A stretch of DNA of 64,000 bases from Leisingera sp. JC1 (GTDB lineage: Bacteria; Pseudomonadota; Alphaproteobacteria; Rhodobacterales; Rhodobacteraceae), in the NCBI RefSeq assembly GCF_001679925.1, contig NZ_LYUZ01000103.1, positions 76,359 through 140,358 of the forward strand, given 5' to 3'. Every line of letters begins with the position of its first letter. Within the stretch, counting starts at the first letter, position 1. The notes under the pieces were generated by a model. The model did not search any database, was not told the DNA's origin, and saw only the letters and a list, made by a program, of their open reading frames with translations. The position numbers were made by a program, and so were the translations under genes. Positions 55,303 through 63,742 of the stretch are shown here, piece by piece.

Positions 55303-55654
55303 CCCGGACCCGCAACAACTCATTGATGATCTGGATCAGATCCTGGATCAGGAACGGACTGCCCTCATGGCAGGCGACCTAGCCAAACTGGAAGGTCTGC
55401 TCGCAAAAAAAGAAAAGATCATCGGCAAGCTGAACTCGGTTTCTGAACTCGAGCGCGAATCGCTGGAGCAGGTTCAAACCAAGCTGACACGCAACCAGGA
55501 TCTCCTGGACAGCGCCATGAACGGAATCCGGTCTGTTGCAGCACGGATGGCCGAATTGCGCCGTATTCGCAAAGGCTTGGACGTCTACGATCAGTCTGGG
55601 CGCAGAACCCGCTATGGCACCCGCAGCGGCGCCAAACTGGAAAAACGGGCCTGA
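55295..55654 (+). CDS. FlgN-like flagellar export chaperone
   Basis: A 119-residue helical protein resembling FlgN, the chaperone of hook-associated proteins: LIDDLDQILDQERTALMAGD, LAKLEGLLAKKEKIIGKLNS, then a long coiled-coil and a basic tail (RRIRKGLDVYDQSGRRTRYG). The start is a GTG eight bases inside the previous gene, preceded by AAGGAGACCGAAG. Assignment relies on length, coiled-coil pattern and position between a rod gene and flagellin. Confidence 0.75.
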   Translation: MSNPDPQQLIDDLDQILDQERTALMAGDLAKLEGLLAKKEKIIGKLNSVSELERESLEQVQTKLTRNQDLLDSAMNGIRSVAARMAELRRIRKGLDVYDQSGRRTRYGTRSGAKLEKRA

Positions 55655-55798
55655 GAGCAATTTGGGGAAAATTCTAAAAAACCAAATTCCGCCATTAGCA
55701 CTCCCTTAGCAAATCCTGCGCCAAAGTCGCCTTGCACCTGATGAAGGGTGGCGCGGAAACCGGACGGTGGAACGCACAGTCAGAAAGACGTCACACAG

Positions 55799-55850
55799 CG
55801 CCCCGGAGGGGCAAGTAATTCAGGGGCCAAAGCGCCCCGCAGCTAAAGGA
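55799..55850 (+). promoter_or_regulatory. Flagellin leader with two alternative hairpins
   Basis: GCCCC (55800-55804) pairs with GGGGC (55808-55812), and a second GGGGC (55823-55827) pairs with GCCCC (55834-55838). Because the arms are identical, the first GCCCC could also pair with the second GGGGC, giving two exclusive folds just before the ribosome site AAAGGA. FlbT, encoded downstream, is known in Caulobacter to act on flagellin mRNA leaders. Confidence 0.45.
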
Positions 55851-55857
55851 AAAAGCT

Positions 55858-56667
55858 ATGACCAGCATTCTGACCAACAACGGCGCAATGGTTGCTCTGC
55901 AGACCCTGAAGTCCGTGAACAACAATCTGGAAGAAACCCAGAACCAGATCTCGACCGGTAAAGAGGTCGGCATGGCGAAGGACAACTCCGCTGTCTGGGC
56001 CATCTCCAAGACCATGGAATCCGACATTCAGGCCTACGAAGCCGTGGGCGACGCCCTGAACTTCGGCGAGGCAACTGTGGCTGTCGCCTCCTCCGGCATG
56101 GAGCAGATCGTTGAAACCCTGAAGGAAATGCGTGAACTGGCTGTTGCCGGCGTTTCTCAGAACGTTGACCACGACAAGATCGAAGCTGACCTGGCCAAGA
56201 AAAAGGAACAGATCGAATCGATCATCGACTCCGCAAGCTTCAACGGTGCCAACCTGCTTGACACTGCTGTGACTTCGCAGCTCGACGTTCTCGGCGGCAT
56301 CAGTGCGTCCGGCGATGTGATCACCGTTTCTGCAATCGACACCGGTGCATCCCTGGATACCAGCGACATCGACACTCTGACCTCCGCCAACGCTGCGGAC
56401 GTTCTGACCCAGATCGAAGCCCTGCTGACCTTTGCGATCGACAGCGCGGCCCAGCTGGGTGCGGACAGCAACCGCCTGTCCGACCAGAACGACTTCGTGT
56501 CGAAACTGACCGACTCGCTGAAGTCCGGTGTCAGCACCATGGCAGACACCAACATGGAAGAAGCGTCGGCCCGGCTGAAAGCATTGCAGACCCAGCAGCA
56601 GCTGGCGGTGCAATCGCTCTCCATCGCCAACCAGGCGCCGCAGACCCTGCAGCAGCTGTTCCGTTAA
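55858..56667 (+). CDS. Flagellin
   Basis: A 269-residue flagellar filament protein. The conserved N-terminal helix (MTSILTNNGAMVALQTLKSV, NNNLEETQNQISTGKEV) and C-terminal helix (EEASARLKALQTQQQLAVQS, LSIANQAPQTLQQLFR) form the filament core. The middle is short, so the outer D2/D3 domains are lacking, as in other roseobacter flagellins. The start ATG follows AAAGGAAAAAGCT. It has a 200-base leader, is followed by a hairpin and then by flaF and flbT, its usual partners. Codon use is strongly biased, fitting high expression. Confidence 0.95.
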   Translation: MTSILTNNGAMVALQTLKSVNNNLEETQNQISTGKEVGMAKDNSAVWAISKTMESDIQAYEAVGDALNFGEATVAVASSGMEQIVETLKEMRELAVAGVSQNVDHDKIEADLAKKKEQIESIIDSASFNGANLLDTAVTSQLDVLGGISASGDVITVSAIDTGASLDTSDIDTLTSANAADVLTQIEALLTFAIDSAAQLGADSNRLSDQNDFVSKLTDSLKSGVSTMADTNMEEASARLKALQTQQQLAVQSLSIANQAPQTLQQLFR

Positions 56668-56675
56668 CAGCCCTT

Positions 56676-56700
56676 ACCGGGGCGCTGATGGTGCCCCGGT
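56676..56700 (+). terminator. Hairpin after flagellin
   Basis: ACCGGGGC and GCCCCGGT form a perfect 8-base stem with a 9-base loop. The following CTTCCCC is poor in T, so partial read-through into flaF is plausible. Confidence 0.6.
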
Positions 56701-56745
56701 CTTCCCCTCTCAGAGAACCTGAAGAATAATACGTTAGGAAAACAC

Positions 56746-57117
56746 GTGAATGCCCTTCTGAAGGCGAAGAGTGCCTATTCGGCGGCAAAGACCCCGACCC
56801 GGACAGCTAAGAATTTCGAGTATGAAGTGATTGCCCGTATCACCCGCAGGATGATCACGGCGACGCAAAAAGGCCGCGGCGGGTTCAACGAGCTCGCGAC
56901 AGCCCTGAACGACAACCGGAAACTCTGGTCTATTTTCACAGTAGACATCGCTTCGAAGGGCAATCCCCTGCCGGATGATCTCAAACAGAACTTGTTCGAA
57001 CTGGGAGAATTCACGAGACAACACACCACCAAAGTGCTTCAGCGCAAGGCCGATGTCCGGCCGCTGGTGGAAATCAATACGGCCATCATGCGTGGCCTCC
57101 GCAGCGGAGCATCCTGA
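56746..57117 (+). CDS. flaF: Flagellin synthesis regulator FlaF
   Basis: A 123-residue FlaF, which promotes flagellin translation or secretion in alphaproteobacteria. Marks are AYSAAKTPTRTAKNFEYEVI, ARITRRMITA, the long helix FNELATALNDNRKLWSIFTV and LPDDLKQNLFELGEFTRQHT. The start codon is GTG after TTAGGAAAACAC. It lies between flagellin and flbT, the standard order. Confidence 0.93.
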   Translation: MNALLKAKSAYSAAKTPTRTAKNFEYEVIARITRRMITATQKGRGGFNELATALNDNRKLWSIFTVDIASKGNPLPDDLKQNLFELGEFTRQHTTKVLQRKADVRPLVEINTAIMRGLRSGAS

Positions 57118-57119
57118 AA

Positions 57120-57524
57120 ATGAGCGGACTTGTCCTGAAACTAGCCCCTAAGGAGCGCGTCCTGGTAAATGGTGCGGTGATTGAAAACGGCGACCGCCGC
57201 AGCCGCCTTTCCATTGTCACTCCAGACGCCAACATCCTGCGCCTTCGCGACGCAATCCATCCGGAAGAAGCCAATACGCCGGTGCGCCGGGTGTGCTACG
57301 CGGCACAGCTGATACTATCAGGTGATGCCGACCCCGAAGAAGAACGCCTGCCGATGCTGCGCCGGATCGAGGAGCTGAGCCAGGTCTTTACTGACCCGGA
57401 CAGCCGCTCATCCATCGCCGAGGCTACTGACGCCTTGATCAGCAACAACCATTACCGCTGCCTGAAAGCTCTTCGCACATTACTGCCGCGTGAAGACCGT
57501 CTGTTTGCAGTCCGGCCGTCCTAA
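57120..57524 (+). CDS. flbT: Flagellin mRNA regulator FlbT
   Basis: A 134-residue FlbT, the RNA-binding repressor of flagellin translation in Caulobacter. The pattern LVLKLAPKERVLVNGAVIEN, GDRRSRLSIVTPDANILRLR, VRRVCYAAQLILSGD and a closing YRCLKALRTLLPREDRLF is characteristic. The ATG is two bases after the flaF stop. The likely target is the hairpin-containing flagellin leader 1.3 kb upstream; that is inference from the Caulobacter case. Confidence 0.93.
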   Translation: MSGLVLKLAPKERVLVNGAVIENGDRRSRLSIVTPDANILRLRDAIHPEEANTPVRRVCYAAQLILSGDADPEEERLPMLRRIEELSQVFTDPDSRSSIAEATDALISNNHYRCLKALRTLLPREDRLFAVRPS

Positions 57525-58244
57525 GTCCCGCCCGCCCCGGCAACCGATGCCAGGGCGGGTTTAAGCTTTCCTGTTTGTCCCATTCTAAAGGCAGTTTCAC
57601 GCGGCAAGAAAACGTAGCTTGCCAAGGGCATAGGCAGAATTGGTGTCTAAAGCCCCGCCGGACACTCAGCAAAATTCAGGAGTTTGCAGCCTTCTGCGAA
57701 CATGACATCTTGGGGGGTGCCTTCGGTCCAGCAGCAGTCCTGCCAGAAGCATTCTGCTCTGGCCAGCCGCACAACGCATCCGAATTTGGCAAGCAACGTT
57801 TTGAGGCGAACATTTGGCGCCGGATTCATGGTTCCGAACTCGCCGCCATTCAGTTTTTCCCGCAGCTATTAAAACTCCTGGCGACGCTTCACAAAGTTTC
57901 AGGCCGAGAAAAAGCCTTACGAAGTTTGCTTAAGAGATGCCGTGTCTTCCCCAAGAAATCGCCGCAGCTGGCAGAGCTGCATTTGCCGTTCAGACAAATG
58001 GCTTTAGGCGTTCCGGCTGTCGCTGCACGCCTGCTACCGACAGAACAGCTGAAGGCGATTGAGAAAGGACGGTAACTGTCGCCTCCTGGCCCGTAAACGG
58101 CCTTCGCAGACCCAAGCACACCGCGGTGTCAGTTCACTTCCGGATGGCAAATGGAGCGCAGATCGTTGGCTTGGCAGGATACACGCCACTGAAACGGTTC
58201 CTGAGCCTGACTTCGAATCATCTCTGTACGGACATGACCGAAAT
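57525..58244. other. Gene-poor gap between flbT and fliI
   Basis: A 720-base stretch where no protein family is recognised on either strand. It begins with a GC-rich imperfect hairpin (CCCGCCC near 57528, GGGCGGG near 57555) that may end flbT transcription. The rest is visibly more AT-rich than the flagellar genes around it. The longest frame, plus strand 57575-58075, starts with TTG and has no ribosome site or family motif. Minus-strand frames are short. It may be a decayed gene, a small RNA locus or a regulatory region. Confidence 0.5.
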
Positions 58245-59573
58245 TCAGCGCCCGGCCTTGGCGCGGCGCAGCAAAAGCGTAAGCCGGTTGAAGCTGCTGG
58301 TGATTCCCTCTGGATCCTCGCGGCCAAAGAACGCATCCAGTTCCGGCCACAGTTTCACCGCCTGATCCAGCACAGCATCATTGCCTTCGGCATAAAGCCC
58401 GGCACGAATCATGACCTCGGACTGCTCATAGGCCCCCAGGAATTTCCGCACATCCTGAATGACTGTGTTCTCATCGGCGGAGGCCGCGGCAGGCAGGCTG
58501 CGCGAGACAGAACGGGAGACGTCAATCGCCGGAAACCGCCCGCGTTCGGCAATCTCGCGGTTCAAAACGATATGCCCGTCCAGAACACCGCGCAGGATAT
58601 CGGCAATCGGTTCATCCATATCTGAACCAGCCACAAGAACACTGAAAACAGCAGTGATATCACCCTGACCATCCCCGCCCGGTCCGGCACGTTCGCAGAG
58701 ACCGGTGATCAACGGGGTCACCGACGGCGGGTATCCGCGCAGTGCGGGTGCTTCGCCCGAAGCTGCGGAGATTTCCCGGTGCGCTTCTGCAAAACGGGTG
58801 ACCGAGTCAGCCAGAAACAGGACGTTCTTGCCTTGGTCCCGGAAATGCTCCGCCACGGTCATCGCAGCCCAGGCGCAGCGGCGGCGAACCAAGGCAGACT
58901 GATCGGATGTTGCCGCCACCACAACAGCGCGGCGCATTCCCTCCGGTCCCAGCACTTGTTCGACAAAGTGATTCACTTCGCGCCCGCGCTCCCCGATCAG
59001 TGCCATCACAACGACATCGGCCTCCATGCTCTGAGCCAATTTGGCCAGCAGGGAGGACTTGCCGACACCGGAACCCGCAAAAAGGCCTACCCTCTGCCCC
59101 TGCACGATCGGGAGAATCGTGTTGAGTACCGCCTGGCCGGTGGCCAGCCGCTCCCCCATCGAGCGCCGTCCAGCAGCCTTGGGCGGAGGCGCCATCAGGT
59201 CGCGGGGCGTGGAGCCAGGCAGCATGGGACGGCCATCCAGCGGCTCTCCGAAGGGATCAATGACCCGTCCGATCCAATGATCACTGGGAGAAAACTCCGG
59301 CGACGGATGGAGCAAAACCGGATCACCGATGGCAGCCCCATCCGGCGCGCGATCAGGCAACATACTGATATTATTTCCACTAATTTTCAGAACTTCGCCA
59401 TTCAGCGAATCCTGAGGACCGCGCCGCAACACCAGCCGATCGCCAATGCGTGCCACAGCCGCAAGCCCTGCGATCTCGATTTCCCCGCCGGAAATCCCTG
59501 TCACCCGACCGACTTGGGTTACCAGGCGTTTGCCGGCAATTTGACGGGTTAATGCTTGCAGCTCTGCTTTCAT
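58245..59573 (-). CDS. fliI: Flagellar export ATPase FliI
   Basis: A 442-residue F1-like ATPase of the flagellar type III export system. The P loop is LFAGSGVGKSSLL, the Walker B region VLFLADSVTRFAEAHRE, and VMALIGERGREVNHFVE and YPPSVTPLITGLCERAG are family segments. I chose the ATG of MKAELQALTRQIAGKR after GGGAGGCCGCTGCA; the upstream frame to 59687 lacks homology. It is divergent from flgB with an 88-base gap that must hold both promoters, and runs against the flbT direction. Confidence 0.93.
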   Translation of the reverse strand: MKAELQALTRQIAGKRLVTQVGRVTGISGGEIEIAGLAAVARIGDRLVLRRGPQDSLNGEVLKISGNNISMLPDRAPDGAAIGDPVLLHPSPEFSPSDHWIGRVIDPFGEPLDGRPMLPGSTPRDLMAPPPKAAGRRSMGERLATGQAVLNTILPIVQGQRVGLFAGSGVGKSSLLAKLAQSMEADVVVMALIGERGREVNHFVEQVLGPEGMRRAVVVAATSDQSALVRRRCAWAAMTVAEHFRDQGKNVLFLADSVTRFAEAHREISAASGEAPALRGYPPSVTPLITGLCERAGPGGDGQGDITAVFSVLVAGSDMDEPIADILRGVLDGHIVLNREIAERGRFPAIDVSRSVSRSLPAAASADENTVIQDVRKFLGAYEQSEVMIRAGLYAEGNDAVLDQAVKLWPELDAFFGREDPEGITSSFNRLTLLLRRAKAGR

Positions 59574-59661
59574 TGCAGCGGCCTCCCTTGATGTCCTGAA
59601 AACAATTTCTAAAGGAATCGGGGTTAAGCCTTGATTGAAATCGATCAAGGGAGAAGCCCTG

Positions 59662-60051
59662 GTGTTCACAGAATTGAACGTATTCAAAATCGCCTATTCC
59701 ATGGCGACCCATGCCGGCACACGCCAGGCATTGGTTTCACAGAATATCGCCAATGCCGATACCCCGGGTTACCACGCCAAGGATATCAAACCTTTCAAAG
59801 AAGTTTTTGCCGCAGGCGCCCGCCCGGCGAGCATGATCGCATCCCGCGGCAGCCATTTGAATGGCACCTCAGGCAGCGGCCTGGATTGGGCTATCACCTC
59901 AACCGACGCTGGCAGTGACCCCAATGACAATTCAGTATCAGTCGAAACTGAATTGCTGAAGGGGGTTGAAACAGCGCGCCAGCATAAGCGCGCCATGGCG
60001 ATCTACAAATCCTCCATGAACATTCTGCGCGCCAGCCTGGGCAAGACTTGA
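59662..60051 (+). CDS. flgB: Flagellar basal-body rod protein FlgB
   Basis: A 129-residue proximal rod protein. The conserved N-terminal rod motif is TRQALVSQNIANADTPGYHA, and the C-terminal helix has LLKGVETARQHKRAMAIYKS, the usual closing. The start codon is GTG (VFTELNVFKIA) after AAGGGAGAAGCCCTG; a TTG 27 bases upstream is less likely. It heads the nine-gene cluster flgB to fliL. Confidence 0.93.
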   Translation: MFTELNVFKIAYSMATHAGTRQALVSQNIANADTPGYHAKDIKPFKEVFAAGARPASMIASRGSHLNGTSGSGLDWAITSTDAGSDPNDNSVSVETELLKGVETARQHKRAMAIYKSSMNILRASLGKT

Positions 60052-60063
60052 GGGGAATGACCG

Positions 60064-60456
60064 ATGAGTGAATTTTCCAGAGCTCTCTCTGTCACCGCCA
60101 GCGGCCTCAAGGCTCAGGCCTCGCGGCTGCGGCATGTATCCGAAAACATCTCCAACGCCGACACACCGGGCTACCGCCGCAAAACCGTGCCGTTTGAAGC
60201 TGTTCGCGAGCTTCAAACCGATGTGGAGCACGTTCGCACAGGCCGGGTTACCCTGGACCGGCGCGACCTGGAGGAGGTGTATGATCCCTCGCATCCGCTG
60301 GCAGACGAAAGCGGGCACTACAAGAGCTCGAACGTCGATCTGATGATCGAGATCGCCGATGCCCGGGAAGCCCAGCGCAGCTACGAGGCCAATCTGAAAA
60401 TGTTCGAGCAAACCCGCTCGATGTCAGCCTCGCTTATGGACCTTTTGAGACGATAA
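60064..60456 (+). CDS. flgC: Flagellar basal-body rod protein FlgC
   Basis: A 130-residue proximal rod protein with the rod signature ASRLRHVSENISNADTPGYR near the N-terminus, SNVDLMIEIADAREAQRSYE near the C-terminus, and the VYDPSHPLADESGHYKSSNV region typical of FlgC. It starts 12 bases after flgB, after GGGGAATGACCG. Length is normal. Confidence 0.94.
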   Translation: MSEFSRALSVTASGLKAQASRLRHVSENISNADTPGYRRKTVPFEAVRELQTDVEHVRTGRVTLDRRDLEEVYDPSHPLADESGHYKSSNVDLMIEIADAREAQRSYEANLKMFEQTRSMSASLMDLLRR

Positions 60457-60487
60457 CCGAAATAACCGAAATTTTTGGAGATCCAGA

Positions 60488-60784
60488 ATGGATATTCGCA
60501 GTCTTTCCGCCGCCAGCGGCTACGCCGCCGCCCGCCCTGCCACCAAGGCCGACCCGAACCATGAGGCCGCCAGTGCAGGCGCACGGCTCAAGGAGAGTTT
60601 CGAGAGCTTTGCAACGACCTTGCAGAGCAGCGAGCAGGTTTCCGTGCAGGCTATGACTTCTCAGGCAGACCCGCACGCCCTCGTGCAGGCGCTTGCACAG
60701 ACTGAACTGGCGGTTGAGACCGCCGTTACCGTGCGCAACAAGGTGGTCGAAGCCTACCAGGAAATCCTGAGAATGCCGGTCTGA
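60488..60784 (+). CDS. fliE: Flagellar hook-basal body protein FliE
   Basis: A 98-residue FliE, which joins the MS ring to the rod. The C-terminal helix has ALVQALAQTELAVETAVTVR, NKVVEAYQEILRMPV, the FliE signature. The middle has LKESFESFATTLQSSEQVSV. The start ATG follows TTTGGAGATCCAGA. It ends three bases before fliQ, so translation is coupled. Confidence 0.93.
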   Translation: MDIRSLSAASGYAAARPATKADPNHEAASAGARLKESFESFATTLQSSEQVSVQAMTSQADPHALVQALAQTELAVETAVTVRNKVVEAYQEILRMPV

Positions 60785-60787
60785 GCC

Positions 60788-61060
60788 ATGATGAGCGAAA
60801 GCCTCTTCTATGACACCCTGCGCCAGGCCATGTGGGCAGCCGTCACAATGTCGACGCCGATTCTGGTTGTCGCCCTGACCGTTGGCCTGTCCATCGGCCT
60901 GTTTCAGGCTCTGACCTCCGTGCAGGAAATGACACTGACCTTTGTGCCCAAGCTGACAGCCATCATTGTCGTGTTCTGGATGACGATGGGCTTCATGACA
61001 CAAACCCTTGTGGCTTTTTTCAATGGCCACATTGTTCCGATGATTGCCGGAGGTTTTTAA
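60788..61060 (+). CDS. fliQ: Flagellar export gate protein FliQ
   Basis: A 90-residue inner-membrane component of the export gate, with two helices: MWAAVTMSTPILVVALTVGL, SIGLFQALTSVQEMTLTFVP, KLTAIIVVFWMTMGF. The FQALTSVQEMTLTFVPK loop is the FliQ signature. Two adjacent ATGs are possible starts. It overlaps flgF by one base (TAATG). FliP and FliR are not in the window. Confidence 0.94.
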   Translation: MMSESLFYDTLRQAMWAAVTMSTPILVVALTVGLSIGLFQALTSVQEMTLTFVPKLTAIIVVFWMTMGFMTQTLVAFFNGHIVPMIAGGF

Positions 61061-61776
61061 TGGAAGCCGCAGGTTACGCCACACTTTCCCGGCAATCGGG
61101 GCTGATGCGGGAAATGCGTGTCATCGCGAACAACATCGCGAACTCCGCTACCACTGGCTACCGCCAGGAGGGGCTGATTTTCTCGGAATTTGTACAGTCC
61201 GCTCCAGGCCAGGAGTCGCTGTCGATGTCACGCGCGAACATCTTCAACACCTCCATGGAGCAGGGTCAGCTTACCAAAACCGGCGGCACTTTCGATTTCG
61301 CTGTGGAAGGCGACGGTTTCTTCATGGTCGAAACACCTCAGGGCGAGCGCCTGACACGTTCCGGCGCCTTCTCCCCGAACTCTGCCGGCGATCTTGTGAC
61401 CATGGATGGTTACCGGGTCCTGGACGCAGGCCGCGCACCAGTTTTCGTGCCTCCGGATGCCGGCAAGATCGAAGTGGGCGCCGACGGGTCGATCAGCGCA
61501 AACGGCCGCCTGCTGGGGCAGCTCGGGCTGTTCAAGCCGGTGGAGAACCACGCGCTGGTGCGCGAAGACGGGGTGATGTTCCGCGTTGAAGGTGAAATCG
61601 AGGAAACGCTCGACGCAAGTGTCCTGCAAGGCTTCCTTGAAGGGTCCAACGTGAACGCGATTTCCGAGGTGACCCGGATGATCGAAGTACAGCGCGCCTA
61701 TGAGATGGGCCAAAGCTTCCTGGAATCGGAAGACGAGCGCGTCCGCAATGCCATCAAGAACTTGATCAAGACCTAG
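61060..61776 (+). CDS. flgF: Flagellar rod protein FlgF
   Basis: A 238-residue rod protein. It opens with the rod motif LSRQSGLMREMRVIANNIAN, SATTGYRQEGLIFSEF, has the FAVEGDGFFMVETPQGERLT, RSGAFSPNSAGDLV segment shared with FlgG, and ends EVTRMIEVQRAYEMGQSFLE. The start ATG overlaps the fliQ stop and follows GGAGGTTTTTA. It is shorter than flgG and precedes it by ten bases, the usual order. Confidence 0.94.
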   Translation: MEAAGYATLSRQSGLMREMRVIANNIANSATTGYRQEGLIFSEFVQSAPGQESLSMSRANIFNTSMEQGQLTKTGGTFDFAVEGDGFFMVETPQGERLTRSGAFSPNSAGDLVTMDGYRVLDAGRAPVFVPPDAGKIEVGADGSISANGRLLGQLGLFKPVENHALVREDGVMFRVEGEIEETLDASVLQGFLEGSNVNAISEVTRMIEVQRAYEMGQSFLESEDERVRNAIKNLIKT

Positions 61777-61786
61777 GAGAATCCAG

Positions 61787-62572
61787 ATGCGTGCCTTGAA
61801 GATCGCCGCGACCGGCATGAGCGCCCAGCAGCTGCGGGTGGAGACAATCTCCAACAACCTCGCAAACATGAACACCACCGCCTACAACGCGCGGCGTGCC
61901 GAGTTCGCCGACCTGCACTATCAGCAAATCTCGCGGGCCGGCACGGTAAATGCTTCCGACGGCACCGTGCTGCCAACCGGCGTGCAGGTGGGGCTTGGTG
62001 TGCGCGCGGCTGCGGTGTCGGTGCATTTGGCACAAGGTGCGCTGCAGCAAACCAACAACGACCTGGATGTCGCCATCGACGGCAAAGGCTACCTGGAAGT
62101 GACCCTGCCCTCCGGCCAGAGCGCCTACACCCGGGATGGTGCGCTGAAGCGCACCGCTGAGGGCTTGATTGTAACTTCCGACGGGTTTGCCGTTTCTCCA
62201 GAAATCACCATCCCTGACGACGCCACCAGCATCTCGATCAATGCCGAGGGTGAAGTCTACGGATATTTCAACGAAACCACCGAAGGCCAGCTTCTGGGCC
62301 AGCTTTCACTTGCAAGCTTCACCAACCCCAAAGGGCTTGAAGCAATTGGCAGCAACCTGTTCACCGAAACCGAAGCCTCTGGCTCGGCCAGTGTGTCCAC
62401 CGCAGGCGAAGACGGGCTGGGCACCTTCCGCCAGGGGTACCTGGAAGCCAGTTCGGTTGATGCAGTCCGGGAAGTCACCGAACTGATCGAAGCCCAGCGC
62501 GGCTACGAAATGAACGCCAAAGTCATCTCCGCTGTCGACCAGATGATGGGCGCAACCACACAGGTGCGCTGA
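61787..62572 (+). CDS. flgG: Flagellar distal rod protein FlgG
   Basis: A 261-residue distal rod protein. The N-terminal motif is ATGMSAQQLRVETISNNLAN, MNTTAYNARRAEFADL; the central part has LDVAIDGKGYLEVTLPSGQS, AYTRDGALKRTAEG; the C-terminus has EVTELIEAQRGYEMNAKVIS, AVDQMMGATTQ. The start ATG follows AGGAGAATCCAG. Its stop overlaps the flgA start (TGATG). Confidence 0.95.
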   Translation: MRALKIAATGMSAQQLRVETISNNLANMNTTAYNARRAEFADLHYQQISRAGTVNASDGTVLPTGVQVGLGVRAAAVSVHLAQGALQQTNNDLDVAIDGKGYLEVTLPSGQSAYTRDGALKRTAEGLIVTSDGFAVSPEITIPDDATSISINAEGEVYGYFNETTEGQLLGQLSLASFTNPKGLEAIGSNLFTETEASGSASVSTAGEDGLGTFRQGYLEASSVDAVREVTELIEAQRGYEMNAKVISAVDQMMGATTQVR

Positions 62573-62994
62573 TGAAACTTGTCCTTGCCTGCCTGACTGC
62601 CGCCGCGCTCTGTGCCCCGCCTGCCTGGGCGGATTACCTGGTTCCGACGCGTACGATCCGCGCCAAAGCAGTTGTGAACGCTGAAGATCTGGCGCTGAAG
62701 AAAGGTGAAATCCTTGGCGCTCTGTCGGAACCTTCAGAGGTTATCGGTATGGAGGCGCGCGTGGCTCTTTACGCAGGCAGGCCCTTGCGCGCGGGTGATA
62801 TTGGCCCGCCCGCTATCGTTGAACGCAACGACCTAGTGACACTGATTTTCCGCCAGGGCGGACTCTCCATCGCCGCAGAAGGCCGTGCGCTTGGCCGCGG
62901 TGCTGCCGGAGAGGCTGTCCGTGTCATGAACCTTTCGTCCCGCACCACCGTCACCGGCCGTATCGCTCAAGACGGCTCTGTTGAGGTAAACTGA
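62572..62994 (+). CDS. flgA: P-ring assembly chaperone FlgA (short form)
   Basis: A 140-residue periplasmic protein with signal peptide MKLVLACLTAAALCAPPAWA. The body is a SAF-type domain: YLVPTRTIRAKAVVNAEDLA, VALYAGRPLRAGDIGPPAIV, ERNDLVTLIFRQGGLSIAAE, GRALGRGAAGEAVRVMNLSS. It is shorter than enterobacterial FlgA, lacking the first domain, as usual in alphaproteobacteria. It overlaps flgG and flgH by one base each. Confidence 0.92.
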   Translation: MKLVLACLTAAALCAPPAWADYLVPTRTIRAKAVVNAEDLALKKGEILGALSEPSEVIGMEARVALYAGRPLRAGDIGPPAIVERNDLVTLIFRQGGLSIAAEGRALGRGAAGEAVRVMNLSSRTTVTGRIAQDGSVEVN

Positions 62995-63734
62995 TGTCCA
63001 AGAAATTCTCTCCCGTCAAACCACTGCTTTTTGGCCTCGCCCTGCTGGGGGCCTGCGGCCGGATGGATCATTTGGGCAAGGCGCCCTCCTTCACCCCGGC
63101 AAATGAGTCGCCGGAGCATGTTGCAATGCTTTACCAGGGTCTGCCTGCGCAAACCCAGACCCGGCGCACCGTTGACAGCTCCTCTCTGTGGAGCGGTTCT
63201 CAGCAGTCACTGCTCGGAGACCGCCGCGCCATCAAGCGCGGCGACATCCTGACCGTTGTGATCGAGATCGACGAAGAAGCGGAGATTTCCAATGACACAC
63301 AGCGGTCGCGCTCAGGCTCCGAAAGCATGAACATGCCGCACCTGCTTGGCCTGCCGCAACGCTTGGACGAGAAACTCCCGGACGGTGCGTCCTCCGCTGA
63401 CGCGGTTGAGCTTGGCAGCTCCAGTTCCTCGGGCGGCAAGGGGTCCGTCAAACGCAGCGAGAAGCTGGAATTGCGGGTCGCGGCAACCGTTGTCGACGTG
63501 CTGCCCAATGGGGTTCTGGCAATCAGCGGCTCCCAGGAGTTGCGGGTGAATTTCGAACTGCGGGAGCTTCTGGTCACCGGCTATGTCCGGCCTCAGGACA
63601 TCAGCCGCCAGAATGAAATCACATACGACAAGATCGCCTCTGCCCGGGTTTCCTATGGCGGCCGCGGCCAAATCACCGATGTGCAGCAGCCCCGCTACGG
63701 TCAGCAGTTGCTTGACGTTGTCCTGCCGTTCTGA
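62994..63734 (+). CDS. flgH: Flagellar L-ring lipoprotein FlgH
   Basis: A 246-residue outer-membrane ring protein. The lipoprotein signal ends LLFGLALLGACG, giving Cys20 or nearby as lipid anchor. The mature part has SSLWSGSQQSLLGDRRAIKR, GDILTVVIEIDEEAEISNDT, QRSRSGSESMNMP and a closing YGGRGQITDVQQPRYGQQLL, DVVLPF. The start ATG overlaps the flgA stop (TGATG). Confidence 0.95.
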   Translation: MSKKFSPVKPLLFGLALLGACGRMDHLGKAPSFTPANESPEHVAMLYQGLPAQTQTRRTVDSSSLWSGSQQSLLGDRRAIKRGDILTVVIEIDEEAEISNDTQRSRSGSESMNMPHLLGLPQRLDEKLPDGASSADAVELGSSSSSGGKGSVKRSEKLELRVAATVVDVLPNGVLAISGSQELRVNFELRELLVTGYVRPQDISRQNEITYDKIASARVSYGGRGQITDVQQPRYGQQLLDVVLPF

Positions 63735-63742
63735 GGGTTGTT

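Noticed and set aside
55694-55716. Sigma-54-like sequence TAGCAC-N5-TAGCA upstream of flagellin
   Set aside because: Both conserved elements deviate (GG and TTGC positions), and roseobacter flagellin genes are not known to me to use sigma-54.
57575-58075. A 166-codon plus-strand frame in the flbT-fliI gap
   Set aside because: TTG start without ribosome site, no family motif and odd composition; kept only as part of the unexplained gap.
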